Shown here one piece after another: positions 28,193 to 40,200 of a stretch of DNA of 64,000 nucleotides. Each line of letters opens with the position of its first letter. The stretch's first letter is position 1. Position numbers and translations under genes: made by a program. The notes beneath the pieces were generated by a model that was not told the origin of the DNA, searched no databases, and worked only from the letters and a program-made list of their open reading frames with translations. The DNA comes from Candolleomyces eurysporus (Eukaryota; Basidiomycota; Agaricomycetes; Agaricales; Psathyrellaceae): assembly GCA_027579435.1 (NCBI GenBank), contig JANBPK010000740.1, positions 87,111 through 151,110 of the forward strand, written 5' to 3'.

Positions 28193-29279
28193 CCATCTGG
28201 CTCAGAAATCTCGGACACGAACACCTTGCTTCGATTACCATGGTGGCCGCGTTTTCACTCCGCGAGCGAGGAGGCGTAATTGTTACAGGGCACATCCAAC
28301 CTAGCACGCTCCGAACCCTGCGCCACTCTCCAATCCTTCGCTGCAGACTCTCAAATCGACATTCTCACCCTCCCTTGACACGTCCAGAGGCCCTCTTGCT
28401 GCCAAAGTACACGACTCATTTACGTTCATTGGCCGTCTCACTATCTGGGTTATTCCCGAATCTCTGTCCTGGTACTTCGTACGCTCAAATTCTTAGTGGA
28501 TGGCGTGTAAGAAACAGCGATGAAATAAATATCAAATCGACCTCTGGTGCATCTTGGACTTGAGGGTTGGGGAAGATCAGACACGTTCTCAAAAGGCTCC
28601 AGCTCGGGCTGAAATCGACCCATGACCTTGTCCTTAACTTCGAATTCTGCTCTCGCTGTGACGGTTGGACCCTTTTCGGCGAGCTGTTGAACGTTGAGCC
28701 CCAGCTTAGAATTTGTTTATGATTTTTCAGGGTCTCGTCAGCATCCATCGGATTGGTCTGGCGGTCAGGATTGTGGCAATATGGCACCCTCCAGTGGGAC
28801 GAGTTCTACAGATACATAACCGCGTTCGTCCCCTGAGGCTCAGATCGTACAACCCGGACGCTATGTCTTACTTTCCACAAGTAAGTAGGGCCTGTGGATT
28901 GATCACCTTTTCACAGCGTGAATATTGACCTCGATCTTAATCTGATTCTTCACCAAAAAGCTGGCCAATCTATTCGTGTCGGGCTCGAGCCAGCTCTCCC
29001 CCACGCTCTGAATCCAACCTTTCCCGAGCCCCCTCACTCCGGTGAAGTGAGTAGCGAATGTTTAGGGAACCTTCTTCGACTATGGCAGCTAACTCACTTT
29101 TTTCGACACTGGCTTTGGACAGGAACCTGCCTGCCTCATCCGTGGACATGAGAGAGATGTTAAATGCCTTGTCACGGGTCTTCAGACGCAGACGTACAGT
29201 CGTCTGAAAGTTGCGCACATGTTCCCGCGGGCATATAAAGCTGGAGTGAGTCTCTATCTGCCTCACCTAGCCGTAATAC
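28193..29279. other. No intact gene; degenerate 5' part of an HNH-like copy
   Basis: The segment near 28765-28800 (GATTGTGGCAATATGGCACC) recurs near 36150, in front of another HNH-like relic, so it is probably the decayed 5' half of that gene family. The plus frame reads LWQYGTLQWDEFYRY before a stop. Nothing else is recognised between 28193 and 28700. Confidence 0.35.
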
Positions 29280-29851
29280 ATATTAACAATGCGAACTCAC
29301 CGTACATATCACAGTGGACACTCGAAGGCTACCCGAGCAAGATCACCGACCCGCAGACGAAGATTCAACGGCATCCCGGCAAAGATCGACTCATCGAAGA
29401 ACGTTATAACACTGCGCAGGGAATTTTACAATGCTTGGGTCATTTACGAGTTTGGTGTCGACCCGAACGTGGGTTCCACCATGCATACATATATTACCTG
29501 CTGAATGAAGATCACTCACTCACTCATCGCAGAACAACTACCCAATTACCGCATTTAAGAACGGCAAAAAAGACATCAACGGCCAACATCTCCACCTTGA
29601 GCACATCCAAGATCCAACACTCCGCCCTCTCGACGAGCTGTTCACCGATCGCTTAAAGCAAAGGCTTTATAAGCATGTGAGCGTCGCGGGTAATGGACGT
29701 ATGTAGACTGTCAAGATCTGGGAAGGGGTTGTCGAACTCCATTTGGAGAAATAGCCAGGGGAAGGAACTACTCGAGTTTGCGCTCAGGGATCGGCTTTTT
29801 AATCGTCGGGGTGCGCAAGAGTTGGAAGACTCTAGACGGATAGCTGAATAA
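29280..29851 (+). pseudogene. HNH-nuclease-like relic 1
   Basis: Two exons separated by an intron of about 60 bp (GTGGGT...CGCAG, about 29472-29532) encode LRREFYNAWVIYEFGVDPN, then ITAFKNGKKDINGQH, HLHLEHIQD and RPLDELFTD. These match the style of the large Agaricomycete family of HNH-domain proteins (HLxLEHI standing for the HNH His and metal site). After KHVSVAG the frame ends in a stop, while family-like text (TPFGEIARG, KELLEFALRDRLF) continues in other frames. Decayed. Family assignment is from memory of the motif pattern. Confidence 0.5.
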
Positions 29852-30681
29852 TTTTAGGGACCGCGAGTTTGGTGAAATTCGGAGTTTCCGGCTCGCTTAT
29901 TCACAATCTAAGTAGAAGTAAAGGTTTGAGAAAGAGCGTGGGGGTTGTGGTTCTAAACTGGAGTACGGTGAAGCCTAGGAGAATGACGTTCTGATGGCGA
30001 AAAAATGTCCAACACCATCGCAATTAGTGTCAGGTTGGTGTTGGGTATAAAATTATCACGGATACAGCGCTGCTTCCTGGACTTGGGTCCTTCCGAATGC
30101 GATGGAGAGCCAGACGACAAGTTTACACCTCTCTTCTCGAAAACCGTTGAGGGTGCTGCACCCTCGCTTGCCCAGCAAGCGGTGTGGAAGATCGTACTGA
30201 AAGAAACTAGTATCACCTGTCTGACAAGATTCTTGTCCCTCCTTTTGGGGCATCGACTCTTACAGCAGCCGCTGAATACAAGGTTCCGACTCCGTGTCTG
30301 GAGGTAGCCCTTCTAGCGCTTTCTCTAACAGCTAAAACCCTCACGCGCTTGTTCTGATAGGCCTCAGCTTTGATCCGACTTGCTGATCCGTCTGCGTCAA
30401 GAGGTGTCTCCGGGCAAGCCCCGTTACGGTATGACCCATATCTGGACCCGCTAGTTATATAAAAGACGGAACAGCTTACCAGTAGTATTAACATTCTGAA
30501 AGCACGTTCTCTGCCTGAAGTCATACAAACTAGAATTGTGTAACGGATTTACGAATTACGAAAGATACGGGCATTCAGAACAGTTTTCATCCAATCCCTG
30601 GTCACTAACAGTTTCGATTCTCTCCTTCTGTGATATCTTGAGTGTCTGCGGCCCCCTTGCTTTCGGACTCTTCGGAAGGAT
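29852..30681. other. Flank between HNH relic 1 and seven-TM copy B
   Basis: Partly homologous to 33307-34031 and 36720-37406, so it belongs to the array. A minus segment (30307-30056) contains GKRGCSTLNGF-like text that recurs in the other units, possibly part of a further decayed exon. No intact gene. Confidence 0.4.
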
Positions 30682-32186
30682 CTAGATACAATGCTCGAGC
30701 TCCTCCGCTCGGACACTAAGTCGGTTGGACTTACGGCATTGACCGATTGCATGCGTCTGCGTAGATGTAATTTGTCTGAACACGAGAGGCTCTACGTGCC
30801 AAAAATTCTTCCCCTGCCTGCGATCAAAACTTTGAGCTTCCATCGAAAGTTGCCTTTTCAAAGTGTAAATAGCGATAAGCTGAGGTGCGAGGACCTTTCA
30901 GAACAAAACCGTACGTTAGAGGTAGGAAGCTGGAATGAGGGGATATACTACTCACACTGTTCCCAAGCCAGAGTGCCAGGAAAATACGAAGAGTTAAAAC
31001 CCGAGGGTAAGTCCACCCAGATAAATCGGGGCTGCTGCAAGTGCCAGTATACCACGTAATGATTGTGGCAGTACCACAGAAAGCGGGAAGTAACATAGCT
31101 TCAATGAGAATGGCAACTACTTTTGCGTATACTGACTGCCAACGCGAATTGTTGTGGCTCGCCCAGCTAACGCAGCCATTGTCCTCGTCACCGTCGCTGC
31201 TGGGGCACTGTTGTCGGCGAACCTGGACGATCCGGGATATGATCAGGCTGGTCGATAGGAGATTTGTGATGAGGGAGAGAGCGAGCCACATGTAACGCAG
31301 ATCGTTCAACGATGTAGGGGCGAGCACGACAGTATCTCTCGTGCCTTCAGGTAGATTTTCATTGAAGACGAAAATTCCACACATCTCCACTACGGATATC
31401 GCTGCACCGGCTGATGTTAATAGTGATTGATTGATCTGAATTCCACCAATGGAGCTCACCAACGGTTACAACATAAACCGCCACTGCGGATACATAGATC
31501 AAATCCCCCTGGGCGGAGAAAATGATGTAACATCGGTATACCTAAACCACCAATCAGTCAACTGTTCGGAAGGAGCGAAAGTCATTGGCTCACAAACAAA
31601 CCATCTGCAACCAGAAATACGACTTGGAAGATTCTGGCAAACATGAAATGCAGGTAATATTCGGTGTTGTCGACGTATTGCGCATTATTCGCCATCTTGG
31701 CTCGACATCCTCCAATGTAATTGGATCGAACGAGGCCGCCGGAGCCTTTTGATGCGACCGACTCTGTGTTTCTCAGCATGCACAAGATCTCCTTCACTGA
31801 CAAGAAGGTGTTGGTGCAGTATATAATCGTTCCGATGGCAAGCAGAAGAAACAAAAGGAGGCTCCCGACTGCATACACACTTGGCCGATGCCTCACCACT
31901 GGCTTGAAAGACTTGGGCCGGGTCACTCGGAAAATATGCCTGAGAACCTTTGTCGATGTCACTCCCAGGATCGCTGGAATGAGAGAAAGCGTCGGCAGAG
32001 TTAAAGTGAAGGAATATCTCGAAGTGTGTACAAACCTGTCATTACAGAAAGGAAGATGCAAGTTGATAAGTCGGCCAGGATCATTCCCTCTGGGTCGTGC
32101 GGCCTAGTGATTCCTTGGGTCGCATTTGCAATCTCCGTGTAATAGTCGTTGATTCTCCAGGACCAGAACGATGGGGTAAGAGCCAT
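30682..32186 (-). CDS. Seven-TM membrane protein, copy B (tandem unit 1)
   Basis: Exons: 32036-32186, 31594-31973, 31460-31541, 30956-31410 and 30682-30894, 426 aa. The N-terminus FWSWRINDYY is shared with copies C and D. TM segments are at about 40-60, 65-85, 100-125, 150-175, 205-225, 250-270 and 290-310. Family marks: YAVGSLLLF, FLSVKEILC, VADGLFVYRCY, MWLALSLITNLL, EAMLLPAFCG, WLGNSVLAPQ. The cytoplasmic tail ends at TAG (30682) where copy D has CAG and runs on for about 57 more residues. Expressed sequence would be needed to know whether the shorter tail is used. Function unknown. Confidence 0.75.
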
Positions 32187-32809
32187 GGTAAAAGGCTTTC
32201 AGGCGGCTGCTTCGTTGGCTTCGGACCGAAAGCAGAGGAGAGTTACATCTCTGGTCACTTCAATTACTCTTTCGCTTTAAGTACAGCATAGGGTTCCATG
32301 AATCAAGATGTTAACTCCCCGTGCAGAGTTGAAGATGCTGCATTGGGAATCATCGTGTTTGATCATGAGAAGAGAACCCATACAACTGCGCTTCGGAGCG
32401 TTGGGAGCGAATTCCAAGTAGCCCAGCTTGGATAAGGTGGGGATCTGGCCGGCACTTGTTAAACAATTTCGAGCAATTTTGTATCTCACCATCACATCAT
32501 GCATGACCACGGGGCAGCTGATGTCATGTAAGAATGCCCTAATCTCCCGGGCTTTCGTTAAGTGAAAGCACAGGTCCATTCAGCGACTATGAGGTGTGAA
32601 CATGGGAGCAACGAGCAGCGGCGATCAAGGTCAGGAAATCTAACAAACCACTCGGCAGGCGCGATCTAGTGGTGATTGTGACTCTTTGTGGACTTTAAAT
32701 TGTCCTATAACTACGGCTTCCACTTTTTTTTGAACATGGGGCTCAAAATGAATTCGGAAAAATGAACATTGAGAACAGATACTTCCTTCAAGCCCAGTTG
32801 ACAATGCGA

Positions 32810-33307
32810 ACTCACAGAGGATACGCGAAAGCTACTTGAGCAAGATCATCGACCCCACAGAGGAAACCTCAATAAGTAGCCCAGCAAAGATTGAATTATT
32901 GCAGAACGTTATTACAATGCGCGGGGATCTGTACAACGGTTGGATTAATTACGACCTTGGCGTCGACCCGAACGTAGGTTCCCTTATACATACCACCGCT
33001 AGCGGCGACGGGGTCATATACTCTATATACTACCTGCTGAAAATCACTCACCCACTCATTGCAGAACAACTACCGCATCACTGCATTTAAAAACGGCAAC
33101 GAATACATCAACGGCCAGCATATTCACCTCGACCACATCCAAGATCTAATATTTCGCCCTCTCAACGACTTGTTCACCAATCACTTTAATCAGGGAATTT
33201 ACAAACATGTGAGCGGCACGGCTGAACGCGAATGGACGTAGATAGTGTGGCCTTTTAATCGTCGGGTTGCGCAAGAGTTGGAAGACTTGAGACAGGCAGC
33301 TGAATAA
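32810..33307 (+). pseudogene. HNH-nuclease-like relic 2
   Basis: Plus strand, same layout as relic 1: VITMRGDLYNGWINYDLGVDPN, an intron, then YRITAFKNGNEYINGQH, IHLDHIQD and RPLNDLFTNHF, YKHVSGTAEREWT and a stop at TAG. The 3' part is internally deleted: the text jumps to the final coiled end with loss of the TPFGE-like block seen in relics 1 and 3. The HNH-like core is the best preserved of the three. Confidence 0.5.
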
Positions 33308-34031
33308 TTTTTAGGACCGCGAATTCAGTGGAATTGGGAGTTTCCGATTCGATTCCTTACGATCGAAGTATAAATGAAGTTTTGAGAAAAGCGCAAGGGA
33401 CCTGATTTTAAACTGGGGTGCAATGAGGCAAACGAAGCCGAAGGGAAACAGCGTTCTTTGGATGGCAAAAATGACCAATATCATTGCAGTACGTCCCCCG
33501 AATTCGATGGAAAACCAGACGACGAGTCTCCCCGAAAACTGTTGAGAGTGTCGCACCCTCTGCTTGCCGAGTAGGCACTGCGGAAGGTCGTAGTAAGAGA
33601 AAATAGTCTCGCCTGTCTGAAAAGGTTTCTGTCCATCCCTTTGAGGCATCGACTCTAACAGTAGCGGCTGAATACGAGGCTCCGACTTCGTATCTGGAGT
33701 TACGAAAAATGCTCGGATCAGAACTTCAGACCGCTTGCTCCTATCGCAGTTCTGATCCGTCTGGCTGATCCGTCTGCCAGGCCCCTTTCCATGCCTGGAC
33801 CTGGAAGTTATGCAACACCAACCAACTTGCCAGTAGTATTCAAGCTCTGAGAGCCCGTTCTCTGCATGAAGGAGTAGAAACTAGGTCTATGTAGCGGATT
33901 GACGAAATGAGAAAGATACAGGCACCTAGAACAGCTTCTTTTCCCTGATAACTAACCGCAGACCCGATTCCCTTCTTCTGTGATATCTTGAGTGTCTGTG
34001 GCCTGCTTTTTGCTGACTTCTTCGGAATCAT
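33308..34031. other. Array flank, includes decayed tail of seven-TM copy C
   Basis: On the minus strand, 34031-33840 still encodes the long tail that copy D has (KKSAKSRPQTLKISQKK) but lies beyond the TAG of copy C. The remainder is homologous to the other unit flanks and has no intact gene. Confidence 0.5.
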
Positions 34032-35537
34032 CTAAATAAAACGCTCGAGCTCTTTCTCTCGGTCACCGAGCCGGTTGGACTTACCGGAATGACTGATTGC
34101 ATGCGTCTGCGTAGATGTAATTTGTCTGAACACGAGAGGCTCAACGCCCCGGAAGTTCCTTCCCTGCCTGCGACCAAAATTTTGACCTTCCATCGAAATT
34201 TGCCTCTTCAGAGTGAAAATAGCGATGAGCTGCAGTGCGAGGACCTTTTAGAACGGAACCGTAAGTTAGAGGTAGGAAATTGGAACGAAGAAATATCTAC
34301 TCACACTGTTCCCAAGCCAAAGCGTCAGGAACATGCGAAGAACTAAAACCCGAGGATAAGTCCACCCAGATATATCGGTGCCGCTAGCAGTGCCAGTATA
34401 CCACGCAATGATTGTGGCAGTACCACAGAAAGCGGGAAGTAACATAGCTTCAATGAGGATGGTAACTACTTTTGTGTATACTGACTGCCAACGCGAATTG
34501 TCATTGGTCGTCCAGCTAATGCAGCCATTGTCATCGTCACCGTCGTTGCTGGGGTATTGCTGTCGGCGAACCTGAATGATCCGGGATATGATCAGGCCGG
34601 TCGATATGAGATTTGTGATGAAGGAGAAGGTAAGCCACATGTAACGCAGATCGTTCAGCGCTGTGGCCCCAGGCACAAGTGTCCACAAATCTCTTGCCCC
34701 TTCAGGTGGCTTTTCATTAAATATGAAAATTCCACACATCTCTACCAAGGATATCGCTGTACCGGCAAATGTTAGTACTGATTGATTGCGCTGACTTCCA
34801 CTAAGATGGAGCCCACCAACGGTTACAGCATAGACCGCCATCGCAGCTACATAGCTCAGATTCCCCTGGGCGGAGAAAACGATGTAACACCGGTAAACCT
34901 GACCACCAATCAGTCAACTGCTCAGAAGGAAGGAAACGGCTCACCAAGAGACCATCTGCAATCAGAAATACAACTTGGAATATTCTGCCAAACATGAAAT
35001 GCAGGAAATATTCGGTCTTGTCGACATATTGCGTATTATTCGCCAACTTGGCTCGACATCCTCCAATGTAATTAAATTGAACGAAGTCGCCGGAGACTTT
35101 TGATGCAACCGACTCTGTGTTTCTCAGCATGCACAAGATCTCCTTCACTGACAAGAAGGTGTTGGTGCAGTAGATGATCGTGCCGATGGAAAGCAGAATG
35201 AACAAAAGGAGGCTCCCGACTGCATACACACTTGGCCGATGCCTCACCACTGGCCTTGAAGACTTGGGCCGGGTCACTCGGAAAATATGCCTGAGAACCT
35301 TGGTTGATGTCACTCCCAGGATCGCTGGAAGGAGCGAAAGCGTCAGCAGAGTTAAAGTGAAGGAATATCTCGAAAGGCGAACGAACTTGTCATTACAGAA
35401 AGGAAGATGCAAGTTGATAAGTCCGCCAGGATCATTCCCTCTGGGTCTTGCGGCCTAGTGATTCCTTGGGTCGCATTTGCAATCTCCGCGTAATAGTCGT
35501 TGATTCTCCAGGACCAGAACGATGGGGTAAGTGCCAT
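34032..35537 (-). CDS. Seven-TM membrane protein, copy C (tandem unit 2)
   Basis: Exons: 35387-35537, 34945-35324, 34817-34898, 34305-34756 and 34032-34244, about 425 aa. Same motifs as copies B and D. Two oddities. The usual acceptor of intron 3 (CTAACAG in copy D) reads CTAACAT here; either the AG at GTACAG before 34756 is used, as modelled, or the 60 nt intron stays in, since it is open in frame. The tail ends at TAG (34032), as in copy B. LAPQLIAI reads LALQLIAI. Confidence 0.7.
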
Positions 35538-35889
35538 GGTGAGAGGCTTTCAGGCGGCTACTTCGTTGGCTCCGGACCGAAAGCAGAGGAGAAGTGCATC
35601 TCTGGTAGCTTCAATTACTCTTTCGCTTTAAGTACAACATGGGGTTCCATGAATCAAGATGTTAACTCCCCGTGCAGAGTTGGAGATGCTCCATTGGGGC
35701 TCATCATATTTGATTATGAGAAGAGAACTGGTACAGCTGCGCTTCGGAGCGTTGGGAGCGAATTCCAAGTAGCCCAGCTTGGATAAGGTGGGGATCTGGC
35801 CGGCACTTGTTGAACAATTTCGAGAAACTCTGTATCTCACCATCACATCAGGCATGACCACGGGGCAGCTGATGTCATGTAAGAATGCC

Positions 35890-36179
35890 CTAATCTCCCG
35901 AGCTTTCGTTAAGTGATAGCGCAGGCCATTCATGGCCATAGATATATTCAACTGCCACATCGTTCGGATTTGGAAGGATCATGACTTGATTCTCTGGAAC
36001 AACGTCCGCACAGTTCAACTGAGTTCGATGTTTGGCTATAGACATGACGAACGCCACCGCCGCAATGATACAACAGAAAAACCTGTGCCTATTCTGCAAT
36101 TGCTTGTAAAAGGTCCGTTTATCACAGATTGAAGTTATTGTTACGATCGGGATTGTGGCAATACGGCACCCTCCAGTGG
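35890..36179. other. Conserved block of unknown coding status in array units 2 and 3
   Basis: A 200 bp block here and at 39890-40090 is open on both strands: plus reads HIVRIWKDHDLILWNN, minus reads MILPNPNDVAVEYIY. It may be the 5' exon of the HNH-like gene or of a separate lost gene. I cannot decide which strand was coding. Confidence 0.3.
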
Positions 36180-36719
36180 GTTACAGTGGATACGTGAAGG
36201 CTAACCGAGCAAGGTCCCCGACACCGCAGACAAAGCCTCAATGGGTGGCCCTTCAAAGATCAATTCAGTGCAGAATGTGATCACGCTGCGCAGGGATCTG
36301 TACAATGTCTAGGTCAGTTACGAGTTTGACTTCGATCCAAACGTAGGTTCCATTATATTACGCTGAAGATCATACAACCACTGATCGCAGAGCAACTACC
36401 GCATGACCGCATTCACAAACGGCAACGCACACACCAACAGAGCATCTTCACCTAGACCACATCTAAGATCCAACGCTCAGACCTCTCGACGAGCTGTTCA
36501 CCGATCACTTTGCGCAAGGACTTTACAAGCATGTGAGCGGCACGAGTGAAAGTCAATGAACGTACGGTATGTAGAGTGTGAAGATGCCATCGAGAAGGAG
36601 TTTCCGAACCCCATTTGGTGGACTAGGCAGGGGAAGGAGCTATCCGACTTTGCACTTAGAGATCGGCTTTTTGATCGTCGGGTTGTGCAAGAGTTGGAAG
36701 ACGAGAAGGGCAGCTGAAC
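36180..36719 (+). pseudogene. HNH-nuclease-like relic 3
   Basis: Homologous along its length to relics 1 and 2 but with more stops: the fragments VITLRRDLYN, YRMTAFTNGNA, RPLDELFTDHF, LYKHVSGTSE and RTPFGG appear in different frames. The HNH core His/Asp segment is broken by indels and the terminal TAA is lost (CTGAACGAC instead of CTGAATAA). Clearly non-functional. Confidence 0.5.
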
Positions 36720-37406
36720 GACTTTTGTGACCGTGAATTTGGTGAAATTAGGAGCCTCTGATTTGGCTTTCCTCAATCCAAGTACAAATAGGAGTTTGAG
36801 ACAGCGCATACGGGACGGTGAAGCATATGAACAGAAGAAACAACGGTCTGATAGCGAAATATGTCCAACATCATTGCGGCTTGTATTGGTTACAAAATCA
36901 TCATAAATACGGCTTGTGCTTCCTGAGCCCGGGACTTCCTGAATGCCATGCAAAACCAGACGACAACGAGCTTACATCCCTGTCCCCGAAAATGGTGCAG
37001 AGGGTCACCTATCCTCTGCTTGCCAGGTAGGCGGCATGGAAGTCCACGGTCGGTGAGAGCGATTATGGCCTGCATCAAAAATTTCCTGTCCTTTACATCG
37101 ACCCTCCCAGCTAGCTCCCCTACTTGCCCCTCCAGCGCCTTCTTGTCCAAACCACTGAAGCACTCGGACTAGTGTGTGTGTAAGTTTTCCGAGGTCGGTT
37201 TGCCATCACTGACACCAGTAGCTTCTTGGTCCGCAGCTTTGATCCAGATGGCTGATCCGTCCGCGTCAAGCTGAACTTGTTGAGTCTCCTGAAGCTCCCC
37301 AGGCCTGCAGGCCTCTCTACTGCAGTGTGGTCCATACCCAGACCTGTAATTTGAATGCGATACTGATTAAATTGACAATAGCTCTCAAATTTAAAGCACG
37401 CGTTCT
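36720..37406. other. Array flank between HNH relic 3 and seven-TM copy D
   Basis: Homologous to the flanks at 29.9-30.6 kb and 33.3-33.9 kb. Minus-strand text near 37150-36890 (VDVKDRKFLMQAIIALTD) looks like an exon of an unknown decayed gene. Nothing intact. Confidence 0.35.
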
Positions 37407-39092
37407 CTACCCGAAGGCATACAAATTAGGATTCTGTACCGGATTTACAAAATGCGAAAGATTCGGGCACCGAGAGCAGTGTCCTTCCAATCCCTGGTGA
37501 CTAACAGATTTGATTCGCTTCTTCGGTAATATCTTGAGTGTCTGCGACCTCCTTGCTTCCGATTTCCTCGGAAGAATCTGGATAAAATGCTCGAGCCCCT
37601 TCGCTCGGTCACCAAGTCGGTTGGACTTACCGGATTGACTGATTGCATGCGTCTGCGTAGATGTCATTTGTCTGAACACGAGAGACTCTGCATGCCCAAA
37701 TTTCTTTCCCTGCCTACGATCAAAATTTTGAGCTTCCATCGAAAGTTGCCTTCTTTTCAGAGCGTAAATAGCGATGAGCTGCGGTGCGAGGACCTTTGAA
37801 CGCGAGACCGTACGTTAGAAGTAGGAAACCGGAATGAGAAAAGATATTGCTTACACTATTCCCAAGCCAAAGCGTCAGGAACATGCGAAGAGCCAAAACG
37901 CGACTATAAGTCCACCCAGATGAATCGGTGCTGCTGGCAGTGCCAGTAAACCATGTAATGATTGTAGCCACGCCGCATAAAGCCGGAAGTAACATGGCTT
38001 CAATGAGGATGACAACAACTTTTGCGTATACGGACTGCCAAAGTGAATTGCCGTCGCTCTCCCAGCTGATTCTGTCCACGCTAGCGTCGTTACTGGGACA
38101 CTGTTGTCGGCGAACCTGGACGATCCGGAATATGATCAAGCCGGTCGATATGAGATTTGTGAGGAGGGAGAAGGTAAGCCACATGTAACGCAGATCGTTC
38201 AACGATGTGGCAACAGGCCCGAGTGCCCACAAGTCTTTCGACCCTTCAGCTGGCTTTTCCTTGTACGCAAAGATCTCGCACATCTCTACCACGGACACCA
38301 CTGCGCCGATAACTGTTAGTACTGATTGCTTGTGCTGATTTCCATTACGATGATGCTCACCAACGGTTACAATATAGATCGCGATCGCAGCTACATAGAT
38401 TCGATCCCTGTTGGCGGAGAAAATGATATAACATCGATAAACCTGATCACGAATCAGTCAACTGTTCGGAAAGAGTGAAGAATATCGGCTCACCAAGAGA
38501 CCATCTGCAACCAGAAATACAACCTGAAAGATTCTGGCAAACATGAAATGCAGGTAATATTCGGTGCTGTCGACGTATTTCGCATTATTCGCCAACTTGG
38601 CTCTACATCCTCCAACGGAATTGGATTGAACGAGGCCATCGGAGACTTTTGATGCGACCGACTCTGTTTTCCTCAGCATGCACAGAATCTCCTTCACCGA
38701 CAAGAAGGTGTTGGTACAGTAGATGATCGTTCCGATGGCAAGCAGAAGAAACAAAAGGAGGCTCCCGACTGCATAAACACTTGGCCGATGCCTCACCACT
38801 GGCTTGAAAGACTTGGGTCGGATCAGTCGGAAAATATGCCTGAGAACCCTGCTTGATGTCACTCCCAGGATCGCTGGAATGAGAGAAAGCGTCGGCAGAG
38901 TTAAAGTGAAGGAATATCTCGAAGTGTGTACAAACCTGTCATTACAGAAAGGAAGATGCAAGTCGATAAGTCGGCCAGGATCATTCCCTCTGGGTCGTGT
39001 GGCCTAGCACTGGCAGCTCCTTGGGTCGCATTGGAAATCTCCGCGTAATAGTCGTTGATTCTCCAGGACCAGAACGATGGGGTAAGTGCCAT
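37407..39092 (-). CDS. Seven-TM membrane protein, copy D (tandem unit 3)
   Basis: Exons: 38936-39092, 38494-38873, 38361-38442, 37855-38312 and 37407-37793, 487 aa with all phases joined and no break, so this is the best reference copy of the tandem set. N-terminal FWSWRINDYYAEI, TM3 YAVGSLLLFLLLAIGT, the block VADGLLVYRCY, loop Cys residues in KEILCML, TM6 region EAMLLPALCG and WLGNSVLAPQLIAIY. The cytoplasmic tail is about 125 residues, basic, Ser/Lys/Arg-rich, and about 57 residues longer than in copies B and C. Introns 1 to 4 lie at the same codons in all array copies. Ligand, partner and pathway are unknown. Confidence 0.78.
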
Positions 39093-40200
39093 GTTGAGAG
39101 GCTTTCAGGCGGCTACTTCGCTGGCTCCGGACCGAAGGCAGGAGAGAATTGCATCTCTGGTCGCTTCAATTGCCCTTTCGCTTTAAATACGACAGTGGGC
39201 TCCATGAATCAAGATGGTAACTCCCCTTGTAGAGTCAGAGATGCTCCATTGGGATTCATCATGTTTGATCATGAGAAGAGAACCGGCACAGCTGCGCTTC
39301 GGAGCGTTGAGAGCAACGTCCAAGTAACCCAGCTTGGATAAGGTGGGATCTGGCCGGCACTTTTTCAACAATTCCGAGCAGCTCTGTGCAAGTATCACCA
39401 TATGCATCACATCATGCACGACCACGGGGAAGTTGATGTCATGTCAGAAATGCCCTAATCTCCCGAGCTTTCGTTGGGTGACAGCGCAGGAGCGTTTAGC
39501 GAATATGAGGGGGGGGACATGGGAGCAACGAGCAGCGATGGTCAACGTCAGGAAATCTACAAGCCACTCGGCAGGCGCGACCATAGGCCTTCAAGTGGTC
39601 CCCGAATTACGGCTCAACTGTTTGTGAACCTTGGTCTCAAAATTACTCCGCGAAAATGAATATTGAAGTCAATACTTCGGCTTCAAACCCAGACCCAATT
39701 GCACCATCTGCGTCAAGACTTATAAACTATTTTAACCCAAGTCTCCGTCGAGGATGGGAGAACTTGAGGCCGTCGTTAAAGGTTCGGTCGAGGGGGTAGA
39801 GAGAGGACCGATAATCGTTTCAGTGAGTCTACTACTTTCACGAGTGCGATCCAGTAGGCAGCGCCCGGGGACCAAATCCACCGGCGCGTCGGAAGTCCAT
39901 AAATATATGTATTCAACTACCACATCGTTCGGATTTGGAAGGATTATAACTTGATCCTCTGGAATAACCTCGGCACAATTCAACTTAGTTATGTCGGTGA
40001 TAGACATTACCAACGCCACCGCCGCAATGATACGACAGAAAAACCTGTGCCTATTATGCAACTGCTTGTAAAAAGCCCGTTCTACCACAGGATTTGAAGT
40101 TATCGTATGCGTGCGGAAAAGCGCAAAACTAATACTAAAATAAGCCCTTCGCCCCCCGAGTCTCCCGAAAGACTCTCCAACCTATCGCAGAATATGATGG
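39093..40200. other. Third array unit remnant, no intact gene
   Basis: Contains the seven-TM upstream flank (ACATGGGAGCAACGAGCAGC, also in unit 1) and the conserved block 39890-40090 that is also in unit 2. The HNH-like core is missing. The array ends near 40110, before the 3' end of the BCS1-like gene. Confidence 0.45.

Larger units (their letters stand above)
30541..40110. repeat. Tandem array of about 3.4 kb units, each with a seven-TM gene and an HNH-like relic
   Basis: Unit starts align at about 30541, 33891 and 37438, each beginning with a CGGATTTACAAAAT-like stretch that encodes the seven-TM tail on the minus strand. Units measure about 3.35 and 3.55 kb; the third is cut after about 2.65 kb. 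Similarity covers the seven-TM gene, its upstream flank (the AACGATGGGGTAAG start region, then the ACATCATGCATGACCAC-like block) and a plus-strand HNH-like relic. An extra partial unit (HNH relic only) precedes the array at 28.7-29.9 kb. Confidence 0.8.

Noticed and set aside
29280..36719. HNH copies as homing endonucleases in introns
   Set aside because: They stand alone between genes, have their own intron, and belong in style to a chromosomal Agaricomycete family; no group I or II intron features were seen.
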